Source: Haberlea rhodopensis
Taxonomy: Eukaryota > Streptophyta > Magnoliopsida > Lamiales > Gesneriaceae
Assembly (NCBI GenBank): GCA_907163345.1
Contig: CAJQUN010000420.1
Coordinates: 1 to 64,000 of the forward strand
Direction: 5' to 3'
DNA length: 64,000 nt
Within the stretch, counting starts at the first letter, position 1; the number at the start of each line of letters is the position of its first letter. Below are positions 20,725 to 33,026 of the stretch, in pieces. Below the pieces are notes generated by a model that saw only the letters and a program-made list of their open reading frames with translations, did not search any database and was not told where the DNA came from. Both the position numbers and the translations under genes were made by a program.

Positions 20725-23700
20725 TTACAAGATTTCGTCCTCGAAATCGCATGCACTTACCCAAAATGAAACTAAACATAAATCATCCCAGAAAATTCCG
20801 GGGTAGTGCTGCACCATATGCCGTTCTGTCTCCCACGTAGCCTCCTCGACACCCCGACGATCCCACTGAACTTTGACCATCGGTATAACTTTACTTCGTA
20901 GTCTGCGATCCTCTCGATCCAGAATTCTTATTGGTCGTTCAACGTAGGACACATCTGAGTCTAACTGCACTTCAGTAGGCTGTAAGACATGAGACGGGTC
21001 TGGCTCATACTTCCTTAACATAGAGACGTGGAAAACATCGTGTATGCCAGATAAAGATGGCGGTAGAGCCAGACGATAGGCTAATGTACCGATACGCTGC
21101 AATACCTCATACGGTCCGACATATCTTGGAGATAACTTTCCCCGCATACCAAAACGGACCACGCCCCTGAAGGGTGAGATTTTCAAGAAAACCTTGTCTC
21201 CTACTTGGAATTCTAGCGGCCGTCGCCGCTTATTGGCGTAGGCTGCTTGCCTATCTTGAGCCGCTTTCATCTTTAAGCGTATTATCTTAATCTTTTCCTC
21301 CATGTCCTTAATCATATCCGGTCCTCCGACCGCTTTACTCGTCAAGTCCTCCCAATACAGCGGTGACCTACATCGTCGTCCGTAAAGAGCTTCAAAAGGG
21401 GCCATTTGAATGCTCGCCTGATAGCTGTTATTATAGGAGAACTCTACCAGTGGTATAGACTCTTGCCATGGAGTATCAAACTCCAAAACACATGCCCTCA
21501 GCATATCTTCGAGCGTCTGAATAGTACGCTCCGTTTGGCCATCTGTCTGAGGGTGATAAGCTGTACTCAATCTCACCTCGGTGCCCAAAGCTGTCTGGAG
21601 ACCCTCCCAGAAATGAGAAGTAAACCTTGGGTCTCTGTCAGACACGATCGAGACTGGAACCCCATGCAACCTCACTACATCCCGTACATACAATTGGGCC
21701 ATCTTTAGATACGTGAAAGTCATACTGTAAGGGATGAAATGAGCTACTTTCGTCAGCCTATCCACGATCACCCAGATCGCATCAAATCCAGAGGCCGACC
21801 TTGGCAAGTGGGTTACGAAGTCCATAGATATATGTTCTCACTTCCACTTAGGTACCTCCAAGCTCTTCAGCTCGCCACCAGGCCTCTGCCTTTCCGCCTT
21901 TACTTGTTGGCAGATTAAACATCTCTTAACATAACTGATCACATCATGTTTCATGCGTCTCCACCAGAATTGACCACTCAGGTCCTTGTACATCTTTCTT
22001 CCTCCTGGGTGAATACTGAACCGACTACTGTGAGCACGCTCCAATATTCCTTTACGTAACTCTGGTGTATCTGGGACTACCCATCGGTTGCCCAGTCTTA
22101 ATGAATCATCTTCAGCCACTCTAAACTTTGTTGGCTGACCTCGAAGTACTATCGATGACCATCTCTGAACTTCATCATCTGACCTCTGAGCTTTCCTGAT
22201 AGCCTCAAATATGTCTGGCTCGGCCAATAAGGTCGACACTCGCACCGGCGACGTGTCCACATCAAAGTCATAGCCCAGGTGGCACTAAGAGGTCATCATC
22301 GCTGATAAACACATAACGTCCTCAGCAGTATTCTTCACCTTCCGACTTAAGGCGTCTGCTATCAAATTTGCTTTACCGGGATGGTACTCAATTTCACAGT
22401 CATAATCCTTGAGGAAATCCATCCATCTTCTTTGACGCATATTCAGTTCAGCCTGAGTGAATAGAAACTTTAGGCTCTTATGGTCCGTAAAAATGGTAAA
22501 CGTAGTACCATAAAGATAATGACGCCAAATCTTTAAGGCGAAAATGATAGCTGCCAGTTCCAGATCATGGATTGGGTATCTGGTCTCATGAGGCTTCAAC
22601 TGTCTCGAAGCATAGGCTACCACTTGTCTGTCTTGCATCAATACACAGCCCAAACCCTGCAATGATGCGTCCGTGTACAACGCAAACCTCTTATCCTCAG
22701 ACGGGATCACCAATACTGGCGATGTCGTCAAACGACGCTTCAATTCTTGGAAGCTTTCCTCACAAGCTTCGGACCAAAAGAATGGGACTCCTTTCTGAGT
22801 CAGCTGTGTCAATGGCTTAGCGATCTTCCCTCGACAAAACGTCGGTAATAACCCGCTAAGCCAAGAAAACTCTGTATCTCGGGTACAGAAGTGGGTGCTG
22901 CCCACTCCATCACAGCTTCAATCTTCCTGGGATCCACAGATATCCCTTGGCTAGATATGACATGGCCTAGGAATACCACGCTGTCCAACCAGAACTCGCA
23001 CTTGCTAAGCTTTGCATACAACTGAAGATCCCTGAGGATCTGAAGTACTGTCCTCAAGTGTCGTACATGATCTTCTTCGGTCCGAGAGTAGATGAGTATA
23101 TCGTCAATGAAAACTATGACGAATTGGTCCAAAAATGGCTGGAACACCTTGTTCATCAAACTCATGAAAACAGCCGGGGCATTTGTCACCCCAAAAGGCA
23201 TGACTAGGAATTCATAGTGCCCATACCTAGTCCTGAAGGCTGTCTTCTGAACATCCTCTTCTCTTACTCGAATCTGATGGTACCCCGACCTCAGATCGAT
23301 CTTACTGTAGAGCCTCGTACCTTGCAACTGATCAAACAAATCATCGATCCTCGGGAGTGGGTACTTATTCTTCATTGTAGCTTTGTTCAGTTGTCTGTAA
23401 TCGATGCACAAACGCATCGAACCATCTTTCTTCTTCACAAATAAAACTGGTGCTCCCCAGGGCGATACGCTAGGGCGTATATAGCCTTTATCAAGGAGCT
23501 CTTGCAACTGAATCTTTAATTCCCTTAGCTCCGCTGGTGCCATCCTATAAGGGGCACGAGAAATGGCCGACGTCACCGGTAATAACTCAATCCCAAACTC
23601 GACCTCTCTCGTCGGTGGGAATCCGGGAATCTCCTCCGGAAAGACATCAGGAAACTCCGCCACAACGGGCACATCCTCAACTTTTACTTCTTCTTTCTTT

Positions 23701-25276
23701 CCCGTAACATCAACGGCATATATGAGATATCCTGTATGGCCTCGTTCCAATAACTGTGCCATCTTGACAGCAGATATCAATGGAATCTTTGAGCGAGAAC
23801 CATCCCCATAGAACGTCCATGGAATTCCCATATCAGAATTGAACCGTACTGTCCTCTGCCTGCAGTTCACAACTGCCTGATACCTGTTCAGAACGTCGAT
23901 GCCCAGAATGCAGTCAAAATCTGACATTCCCAGAACAATCAAATCTGACCTTAGTTCTTTATCCTCAAAATAAATGAGGCCATTGTAGACGATCCGATCA
24001 GTAATCATACTTCTTCCAGCGGGGGTCGAGACTATAAGAGGCGTGGGCGACGGAGAAGTGCATATGTGGTGTCTTTCCACAAAACTTGTTGACACAAAAG
24101 AGTGTGACGCACCTGTGTCGATCAATATAAAAGCAGGGTGCGTAAATAAAAGACACGTACCCGCTATAACCTCCTCCGGAGCCGCTGAAGCTTGCTCCCT
24201 TGTCAATGCATAGACTTGCCCTTGAGGAGGTCCCATAGGCTGGCCTCCAAACTGTCTCGGCACGAATGGTGGTCTATGCTGTGCTGTCCTATCTGCAGGC
24301 CTCCCTGCAGAACCCTGTTGACCTCCCCTATTGGGACACTGCCTAGCAAAGTGGCCTTTGTCGCCACAAACATAGCATCCCACACAATCTTTCGTCAGAT
24401 GTGGTTGCCCACAAAGAGTGCATTGGACCTTCCCGTATCTGTCTCCCTGAGACTGCCCCCTTCCAGATGGGGCATCACCCCTACGGTTTCCTTTCCATCT
24501 ATTGTCGGGCCTCTTACCATTGAACCTTGACGCCGATGAGTTCCCCCTTGACTTGAACTGATCACTCCTTGGCTTCAAATTATCCGGAGTGGATTTCTGA
24601 GAGGGTGCCGACGGTGGTACAACATCAGGGTATGCACCCACTCCTAGTTCGGCCAGCTCGGCCCGTGAGAGTGCATCGTCAAAACAAGTAGGGCCATAAG
24701 TGATCACCCTATCGTACAGCTCCGGCCTCAAACCTTTCATGAAATTCCTCATCTTTGCTTGCGTGCTCGTGGCAATGTGAGGCACATATCTGAGCAAGGA
24801 GCAATAGTGAAGAGCATAGTCTGACACCGACGAATTACCTTGCTTGAGGTGAGTAAATTCATCTTCCTTAGTCTGTCGTGCAGCAGCCGAGAAATAACGA
24901 TTCAGAAAGCGAGTCCGAAACATTTTCCAATTGACTTCATGACCTTGAGCCTCTTGCTCAACCACGGTGGTCTTCCACCACATTAGCGCCTTCTTGGCCA
25001 ATTGGAACTCTGCTAACCGTATCCATGCTGTCTTCGCACATGGGGCTGCCACAAAGATTTCCTCTATTCTTTCCAACCATTCCTCAGCTCGTTCCCCTGT
25101 TTCAGTTCCTTCGAAGGTTGGGGGTCTGTATGCAAGAAACTGAGTTAAGCTTAGCTCCCCTGGCAACAACTGTTGCTCGGACGGTTCATCATCAAAAGCT
25201 GGCGGGGTAGGGGATTCGTACGTCCCGCACTTGCATTGACGCTCACAGTGTCACCCACTTCTGCGTTTGCTGCCAT
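20725..25276 (-). pseudogene. Gag-pol of chromovirus 3, few lesions
   Basis: A polyprotein for capsid, protease, RT, RNase H, integrase and chromodomain. ATG at 25276 (MAANAEVGDTVSVNASAGRT), then a frameshift near 25215. Gag core follows, then knuckles CTLCGQPHLTKDC and CYVCGDKGHFARQC (about 24400 and 24365). Protease DTGASHSF is near 24115; RT has LCIDYRQLN and the catalytic FIDDILIYS near 23105; the RNase H segment has LYTDASLQGLG. A 7-bp deletion near 22825 shifts the frame. Stops at about 22283 and 21836 (a Trp codon turned TGA) interrupt the integrase. The HHCC region, catalytic VDRLTK..SDRDPRFTS..GQTERT and a C-terminal chromodomain (ILDREDRRLRSKVIPMVKVQ) follow. The four lesions probably abolish function. 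Confidence 0.93.
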
Positions 25277-25481
25277 ACTACAAGACAAGGGTTAACAAAA
25301 ATACCCAAAAGCAGTTCATATAATACCTCGTTAGGTAAATAAAACATGTTAGCATAACATCATATACTTCATACGCAATTCATGCACAAACATGTTTAGA
25401 AAGAAGCACCTAGGCAACTTATTGCTAAGGCTACCCTTCGCTCATCCCCGGGTTATCTAACCACTGCTCTGATACCACTAA
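25277..25481 (-). other. Leader and primer binding site of chromovirus 3
   Basis: The reverse complement of 25461-25477 is TGGTATCAGAGCAGTGG, an initiator-Met-type primer site, four bases from the 5' LTR. The remaining 180 bp are leader. Confidence 0.85.
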
Positions 25482-25910
25482 TGTAGGGTCTTCCTACCTT
25501 AATAACAATTAGTACACATAAATTGGACAGAACATGCATTTATAACCTCTTAAGGGTTCCGGTTGTAGCTTGAGCTAAGGAGATTACCGGCCAAAATAAA
25601 ATTTCCAAAAGCTATTTAATTACATTCCCATTAATGAATGTTAAAGCTATAGGTTTACACTACTCCTAGAGTAGAGATTATCAAAATCCTGCATCCTACA
25701 TTCATCTTGCTTCCTTTAGCTCACCTCCTCAACCCGACACTAGGCCCTCGGTCCAAAAGTGTACCTACAGGGATAACACATCGTGAGCATATACATATTT
25801 ACTTAACATTATATCAAAAGCATACAATAATGCATAACATCCTACTTAAGTAAAGGTTATTGGTCGTCCTTCGACTTCCTTTGTTATCCCTGACTCTTAT
25901 TCATATATTA

Positions 25911-26099
25911 GGGCATCTTACCCCATTGTATGGCATCTTACCATATCATAATCATCGTGTGGCATCTTACCACATGGGCATCTTACCCAATCATATGGCG
26001 TCTTACCATATCATAAACATTGCGCGGCATCTTACCACGGGGGCATCTTACCCACTCACATACTTTGGGTGGCATCTTACCACGCGGGCGTCTTACCCA
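25911..26099 (-). repeat. Mini-hairpin array with constant loop, 5' LTR copy
   Basis: The same nine units in the same order as 19167-19355. Confidence 0.8.
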
Positions 26100-26397
26100 A
26101 TCATACACGTCGTATGACCTTATCATAAACTTTATCATCATAAACGTCATCATAAACATCATCATCATAACATCATCATAAACATCATCATCGTAACCAT
26201 CATCATAAACATCTTCATCATAACGTCATCATAAACATCATAATAAACATCATTATCGTAACATCATCATAAATATCATCATAACCATCATCATCGTAAA
26301 CATCATCATAAACATCTTCATCATAAACATCATCATAAACATCATCATCGTAAACATCATCATAATATGTAAGGGTATGGTTTACCGTCCGATGCTC

Positions 26398-26414
26398 GTA
26401 CGTCTCTTACGTAC
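26398..26414. promoter_or_regulatory. GTACGT-N5-ACGTAC dyad, chromovirus 3 5' LTR
   Basis: Identical to 19667-19683. Confidence 0.6.
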
Positions 26415-26574
26415 CTTAATTCCAAAAGAAGGAGAAGTCGTAGAACTTTATCTCCTTGAAGTCGTGGGTACCTGGGACGGTTCTACATAACCATAAAAAT
26501 TGATATTAGAAGCTAAACAATAGCCCAATACCAAAAATACAACAAAAATCAACATTTTTCATCTTTTGAAGAGT

Positions 26575-26787
26575 GGCGATCGATCGCTCAAAATGAGGCG
26601 ATCGATCGCCTGATTTTTCACTTAGCGGCGATCGATCGCTTAAAATGAGGCGATCGATCGCCTGATGCTCATTTGGCTACTGGACGTTGGCGATCGATCG
26701 CGCCATTTGAGGCGATCGATCGCCTATCCTCATCTTCGCGTACTGCCTCTCGGCGATCGATCGCTGCTTTTGTAGCGATCGATCGCC
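26575..26787. repeat. CGATCGATCG palindrome array, chromovirus 3 5' LTR
   Basis: Eight sites in four 22-bp doublets. The 22-bp unit GCTTAAAATGAGGCGATCGATC is present here and absent from the 3' LTR. Spacers otherwise match the 3' copy. Confidence 0.95.
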
Positions 26788-27465
26788 ACTTACAGTGGCG
26801 GCGATTTCCCCATTTTCATGTGCATTTTGCAAGCTCATCTTCATACCTTTCAACACCAAACTTCCCAACAATAACAATAACATCATAACCCACTAAAACC
26901 CACTTAAAACACTTCAAAAATCATACCCCAATCATAAACAACATATACCCAAACAAACCCACATAAAACATCAAAAACTTAACCCATTTCAACACCAAAC
27001 ATCATAAAACTTATAGGAATGGTTCCATACCTCTTGTAGGCTCCAAATCCTAGCAAAGATCACACAAACAAAGTTTTTGTGGAACTTTTCTTCTCCTCTT
27101 TTGGTGGAACTCGAAAATGGGAGGGTTTGGGTTGGGAAGTGATTTTGGGGATTTTTAATAAAGTGAAAGGTATAGAGGGGTTAAAGTGGTGGGTAAAAGA
27201 TTAAAAGGGGTTGTCTTAACTTAATTTAAAAAAAAGTACCCCAAACTTAACATGATGTATAAAATACTCTACTTGGTGTTTTAAAAGCATTTTACAACAA
27301 TGCTCTAAACTTCATCTAAAATCACATCTTCCTCATATTTAATAATTAACACAATTAAATCATGTTAATATCTTAATACCCAACGCATAAATTCATTAAC
27401 ACATGATTCATCATATAAACATAATTAATGCCTTAATTGCAATTAATTAATTTCGGGGCATCACA

Positions 27466-29421
27466 TTTAGCTTGACTCAGTTTCTGTCTTACCACCCGCC
27501 CCGGTTTGAGGGAACAGAATCAGGAGAGGAGGCTGAGGAGTGGTTAGAAAGGCTTGAACAGATATTTGTATCGGCTCCTTGTGCTGTTACAGCATGGCTG
27601 AGGCTGGCGGAGTTCCAGTTGGCAAAGAAACCTTTGATGTGGTGGAGGAGCACGGTAATGGAACTGAGAGCACAGGGTGCAGTGATTGATTGGACACTCT
27701 TCAGAACCCGGTTTCTGAACCGGTACTTCTCCGCGGCGGCGAGACAGACGAAGGAGGACGAATTTGCAAGCTTGAAACAAGGGAGCATGTCGGTGTCAGA
27801 TTATGCCATGCATTATTCCTCGTTGCTGAGGTATGTTCCACACATTGCCACCAACGGTCATGCGAAGATGAGAAACTTCATGAAGGGATTGCGACCGGAG
27901 CTCTTTGACCGGGTTATCACCAATAACCCCACTTCTTTTGATGATGCTCTCACAAGAGCAGAGCTTGCAGAGATAGGAGTTGGAGCCTATCCTAGTGCCG
28001 TACCCCCACAAGCACCACAACAGAGGCAAGTTAATGATAACTTGAGGCCCCGAGGGGAATCATTTAAACCTCGTGGTGCCTCTTCATCTTCACGGTTTAG
28101 TGGAAAGAAATTCTTTGGGCAGAAGCAAGAGGGCAAGAAGAACAATTGGTCAGCCAACCGAGGGCCTACGCAAGGAAATAGGCCGGGAGAGCCAAGGTGC
28201 GACAATTGTGGAGGGCCACATTCTTCGAATAAGTGCCCTGCCTGTTATAGCTGTGGCAAGATGGGCCACATATCTCGGTATTGCCCCAACCGGGGAGGAC
28301 TGTCAGAGTTTCAGGGCAACATGCCGAGATTTGATGACAGGACAGTACACCAGAGGCAGCAGTTTGTGCCTCGAGAATCGGGAGGTCATACAGTGGGACC
28401 GTCCCAGGGACAGGTGTATGCGCTGACCAGAGAGCAGGCTCAGGCAGCCCCAGAGGAGGTGATCGCCGGTACGTGTCATTTATTTACGTACCCTGATTTT
28501 ATTTTGATAGATACAGGTGCCTCCCACTCTTTTGTATCTGTTGGCTTTGTGGAAAGACACCATATGCACACGTCTTCTTTACCCACGCCTCTCATGGTCT
28601 CGACACCCACTGGAAGAAATGTCGTTGCCGATCAGTTTATGGCAGATTGCCTCATTTATTTTGAGGGCAACGAGTTGAAGGCAGACTTGATTGTGTTGGG
28701 CATGTCAGACTTCGACTACATCTTGGGTATTGACATTCTGAACAGATATCAGGCAGTGGTAGATTGCCGGCAGAGAACAGTGAGGTTCAGATCTGATTTG
28801 GGAATTCAGTGGACTTTTTATGGCAACGGTTCTCGTGCAAAGATTCCGTTGATTTCAGCAATCAAGATGACTCAGCTGCTGGAACGTGGCCACACGGGCT
28901 ATCTCATCTATGCCGTGGCCACGTCTAGGAAGAATAAAGAGCTGAGAGTTGAGGATGTGCCAGTGGTAGCAGAATTTGCTGATGTATTCCCAGAGGAGAT
29001 CCCAGGATTTCCACCGGCTAGAGAAGTCGAGTTTGGGATCGAGTTGTTACCGGGGACATCCGCTATCTCTCGTGCACCTTATAGGATGGTACCGGCAGAG
29101 TTGAGAGAATTAAAGGAGCAGTTGCAGGACCTCCTTGACAAGGGATATATACGCCCGAGCGTATCGCCATGGGGCGCACCGGTTCTCTTTGTGAAGAAGG
29201 ACGGTTCGATGCGGTCGTGCATCAATTACCGGCAACTGAATAAAGCCACAGTAAAGAACAAATATCCTCTCCCAAGGATTGATGATTTGTTTGATCAGTT
29301 GCAAGGTACCAGACTTTATAGCAAGATTGATTTGAGGTCCGGGTATCACCAGATTTGAGTCAGGGAGGAAGATGTACAGAAGACAGCATTTCGAACTCGA
29401 TATGGACATTATTAGTTCCTA
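27466..29421 (+). pseudogene. Gag-protease-RT (5' part) of chromovirus 2
   Basis: It continues the gag opened at 18592. In the 628-codon open frame from 27472: capsid region to about residue 170, knuckle CYSCGKMGHISRYC near residue 256, protease DTGASHSF near 346, RT start EFADVFPEEIPGFPP near 500, then SKIDLRSGYHQI. The usual RLCIDYRQLN reads RSCINYRQLN here, two substitutions in a conserved block. In-frame stops follow at 29356 (a likely Arg CGA to TGA, a CpG transition) and 29413 (a Glu codon to TAG). Confidence 0.92.
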
Positions 29422-31854
29422 GTGATGCCGTTCGGCGTGACAAATGCTCCAGCGGTCTTTATGAGTCTGATGAACAGAGTGTTTCAGCCGTATCTTGATC
29501 AGTTCGTCATCGTGTTCATCGACGACATTCTCATCTATTCCCGGAGCGAGGAAGAGCACTTGAAACACTTGAGGACAGTGCTCCAGATTCTCAGAGACCA
29601 CCAGTTGTATGCCAAGTTCAGCAAGTGTGAATTTTGGTTGAGCAGTGTAGTGTTTCTGGGGCATGTCATATCGAGCAGCGGAATATCTGTGGATCCCAGG
29701 AAGATTGAAGCTGTGATGGAGTGGGCTGCACCCACTTCTGTGCCTGAGATACGGAGCTTCCTTGGTTTGGCCGGTTATTATCGACGCTTTTGTCGAGGGA
29801 TTTTCGAAAATTGCCAAGCCGTTGACACAGTTGACCCAGAATGGAGTACCTTTCTTTTGGTCAGAAGCTTGTGAGGAGAGCTTCCAGGAGTTGAAGCACC
29901 GTTTGACCACGGCGCTAGTATTAGTAATCCCTGCGGAAAACTCCAGATTTGTTTTGTATACCGATGCATCACTTCAGGGCCTTGGGTGTGTACTGATGCA
30001 AGATAAGCATGTGGTAGCTTATGCATCGAGGCAGTTGAAGCCGCATGAGACCAGATACCCAGTCCATGACTTGGAATTGGCGGCTATCATCTTCGCCCTG
30101 AAGATTTGGAGGCATTATTTGTATGGTACTTCATTTACCATTTACACGGATCACAAGAGCCTCAAGTTTTTATTCACTCAGGCGGAGCTGAACATGAGGC
30201 AGAGAAGGTGGATGGACTTACTCAAGGACTATGATTGTGAGATTGAGTACCATCCCGGGAAAGCTAATTTGACAGCAGACGCCTTGAGCCAGAAAGTGAG
30301 GAGTTCTGCTGAAGACGTCATCCATTTGTCGGCCATGATGACCTCCTATTGCCATCTAGGCTACGATTTTGACATAGATGCATCACCAGTGCATGTATCA
30401 ACCTTGTTAGCTGAGCCAGATATCTATGAGAACATCAGGAGAGCTCAGAGGTCAGATGATGAGGTTCAGAGGTGGTTATCTTTAGTACATCTTGGTCAGC
30501 CATCGAAGTTCAGAGTGGCTGAGGACGGATCTTTGAGATTGGGTAGCCGTTGGGTGGTTCCGAGTACGCCGGAGTTGCGTAGAGGGATCTTGGAGCGGGC
30601 TCATAGTAGCAGACTTAGCATCCACCGAGGCGGAAAGAAGATGTATAAAGATCTGCGTAATCAGTTCTGGTGGAAAAGGATGAAATCTGATGTCGTCACT
30701 TTTGTTAAGAGGTGTTTGATCTGCCAGCAGATTAAGGCAGAGAGACAGAGACCTGGCGGCGAGTTGAGAAGCTTAGAGATACCGAAGTGGAAGTGGGAAC
30801 ACATTTCCATGGACTTCGTAACTCACTTGCCGAGGAGTGCTTCAGGCTTTGATGCTATTTGGGTGATTGTGGATCGATTGACTAAGGTAGCTCATTTCAT
30901 CCCCTATAGCATGACTTTCACCTTTTTGAGGATGGCTCAACTGTATATCCGAGATGTGGTGAGATTGCATGGGATCCCCATTTCCATAGTGTCGGATCGA
31001 GATCCACGGTTCACATCTCATTTTTGGGAGGGTCTTCAGTCAGCCTTGTGAACTGAAGTTAGATTGAGCACTGCATATCATCCTCAGACGGATGGCCAGA
31101 CCGAGCGTACTATCCAGACGCTCGAGGACATGTTGAGGGCTTGTGTATTGGAGTTCGATGTTTCTTGGCAAGATTCAGTGGCCTTGGTAGAATTCTCCTA
31201 TAATAACAGCTACCAGGCGAGCATTCAGATGGCTCCTTTTGAAGCTCTATATGGCAGACGGTGTAGATCACCCTTGTGTTGGGATGATTTGGACCGCAAA
31301 TCGATCGGAGGACCGGAGTTGATCCGAGAAATGGAAGAAAAGATAAAGATGATAAGGCAGAAAATGAATGCAGCCCAGGACAGACAGGTAGCTTATGCGA
31401 ATAAACGGCGGAGACCGTTGGAATTTCAGTTGGGAGATAAGGTCTTCTTGAAGATCTCGCCTTTCAGAGGCGTTGTGCGATTGGGATGCGCGGAAAACTG
31501 TCTCCGAGGTATGTTGGACAGTACGAGATTTTGCAGCGCATTGGCACTTTGGCTTACCGACTAGCTCTGCCACCTTCTTTATCTGGTATACATGATGTGT
31601 TTCATGTATCGATGCTGCGGAAGTATGAGCCGGATCCATCTCATGTGTTGCAGCCTTCCGAGGTTCAGTTAGAATCCGATGTGTCTTATGTGGAACGGCC
31701 TGTTAGAATTCTGGATCGAGCGGACCGTAGACTTCGGAATAAAGTGATACCTATGATCAAGGTTCAGTAGGATCGCAGGGGTGTCGAGGAGGCTACGTGG
31801 GAGACGGAGCGGCATATGGTGCAGCACTACCCGGAACTATTCTCTGGTATGTGA
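29422..31854 (+). pseudogene. RT-RNase H-integrase-chromodomain of chromovirus 2
   Basis: It starts at MPFGVTNAPAVFMSLMN and holds the catalytic VFIDDILIYS near 29515. A 1-nt insertion near 29795 shifts the frame. RNase H (LYTDASLQGLG, TDHKSLKFL), the HHCC region (CLICQQIKAERQ) and the integrase core follow. A stop at 31049 falls just before STAYHPQTDGQTERT. A frameshift near 31485 and a stop at 31768 (Trp to TAG) lie before and within the chromodomain (VRILDRADRRLRNKVIPMIK). Termination is at 31852-31854. Five lesions make it non-functional. Confidence 0.92.
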
Positions 31855-32627
31855 TTATGTTTAGTTTCTTTTGGGGGTAAGTGCATGTGATTTCGAGGAC
31901 GAAATCTTATAAGTAGGGGAGTATTGTGATATCCCCGAAATGATTAATTGCAATTTAGGCATAAATTGTATTTATATGATTAATTATGGTGGTAATTAAT
32001 TATGGACTGGAATTATTTATCATATGGAAATGCTTAGTCACATGATAGTGTGACCCGGAAGAGCATTTCAAGGTGCATGTCGTGCATGTTGGGAAAATTG
32101 CTATTAGCATGATTTATTTGCCATGGTTAGCAATTAATTGGAAATCATGAGTTTAATTGGTATTTTGGTGCATTTTGGATTAATGCTGGTGTTTCATACA
32201 CCATGGGATTGTGGAATGCATTTTAATTAAACCCAACCCCTTTATATACCCCAACCCCTCACCACCCATCACTTTACTTTCCCAATTTCTCCTCCAAACC
32301 CTTTCCCCTTTTCCATTTTCGTTTTTGTGCATAAGGGTGGAGAGAATCCTTCCAAAAACCTTGATTTGTGGAGTTTATTGGGAGATTTGAAGTCCCCAAG
32401 AGGTATGGATACCTCATTGTTGATTTTGTAGTGTTTTATTTGAGTTTGGATTGGATTTGAAATGGTTTAAAATGGGTCTGTTGTGGGTTGGTGTTGTTTT
32501 GGTTGAGGGTTGGATTTGGGGTGTATTTTGTTGTTATATTGTGTTATTATGTTGTTGGGATGTCTTTGGTTTAAGATGTTGGTGGTTTTGTGCCAAAAAA
32601 ATGGAGTTTGTCCGAAATGTCGCGGCG

Positions 32628-32847
32628 ACCGATCGATCGGTAGCAGGGCGACGATCGATCGGTGTAAGTGCGAAGCGAGGGGTAAAATTTCTCTGCTTAC
32701 CGATCGATCGGTAAAAGCGACCGATCAATCGGTGGATGGCTAGCGATCGATCGGTATCTTGGACCGATCGATCGATAAAAGCCGTAGCTTAAAATGGAAA
32801 TTATGAACAGTTACCGATCGATCGGTAAGGATGACCGATCGATCGGT
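32628..32847. repeat. CGATCGATCG palindrome array, chromovirus 2 3' LTR
   Basis: Eight sites matching the 5' LTR one for one, with ACC..GGT flanks. Changes against the 5' copy: CGATCAATCGG near 32722 and a lost final GG near 32770. Doublet spacing is 21-22 bp. Confidence 0.95.
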
Positions 32848-33009
32848 AGAGCGTTTTTGCTGAATATTATTTCCTTGGCATGATTGATGAAATTTTTGGT
32901 ATTGGACTATTATTGGGTTCTAATATTGAATTGTGTGAATATGTAGAGCCATCCCAGGTGGCAACTCAGCCAAGGAAGTGAAGTCCTACCACATCCTACT
33001 TTTGGAAAG

Positions 33010-33026
33010 GTACGTAGAAGACGTAC
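33010..33026. promoter_or_regulatory. GTACGT-N5-ACGTAC dyad, chromovirus 2 3' LTR
   Basis: Identical to 17422-17438. Confidence 0.6.

Larger units (their letters stand above)
18738..27465 (-). mobile_element. Chromovirus 3 (Tekay/Del type), complete, nearly intact
   Basis: 8728 bp. LTRs 18738-20712 (3') and 25482-27465 (5') are about 1.98 kb, near-identical, and on the plus strand begin TGTAGGGTC and end GGCATCACA. The primer site (reverse) is at 25461-25477; the polypurine tract (reverse, CTTGTAAGTAGGGGAGTAA) lies at 20713-20731. It is inserted in the gag of chromovirus 2, with flanks attag/tttag. Gag-pol is one reading unit with two frameshifts and two in-frame stops. High LTR identity marks a recent insertion. 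Confidence 0.95.
25482..27465 (-). repeat. 5' LTR of chromovirus 3
   Basis: It mirrors the 3' LTR: hairpin array 25911-26099, CATCAT array 26117-26364, GTACGT dyad 26398-26414, palindrome array 26575-26787. The differences are a handful of substitutions, one microsatellite block fewer, and one palindrome unit more. Confidence 0.93.
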
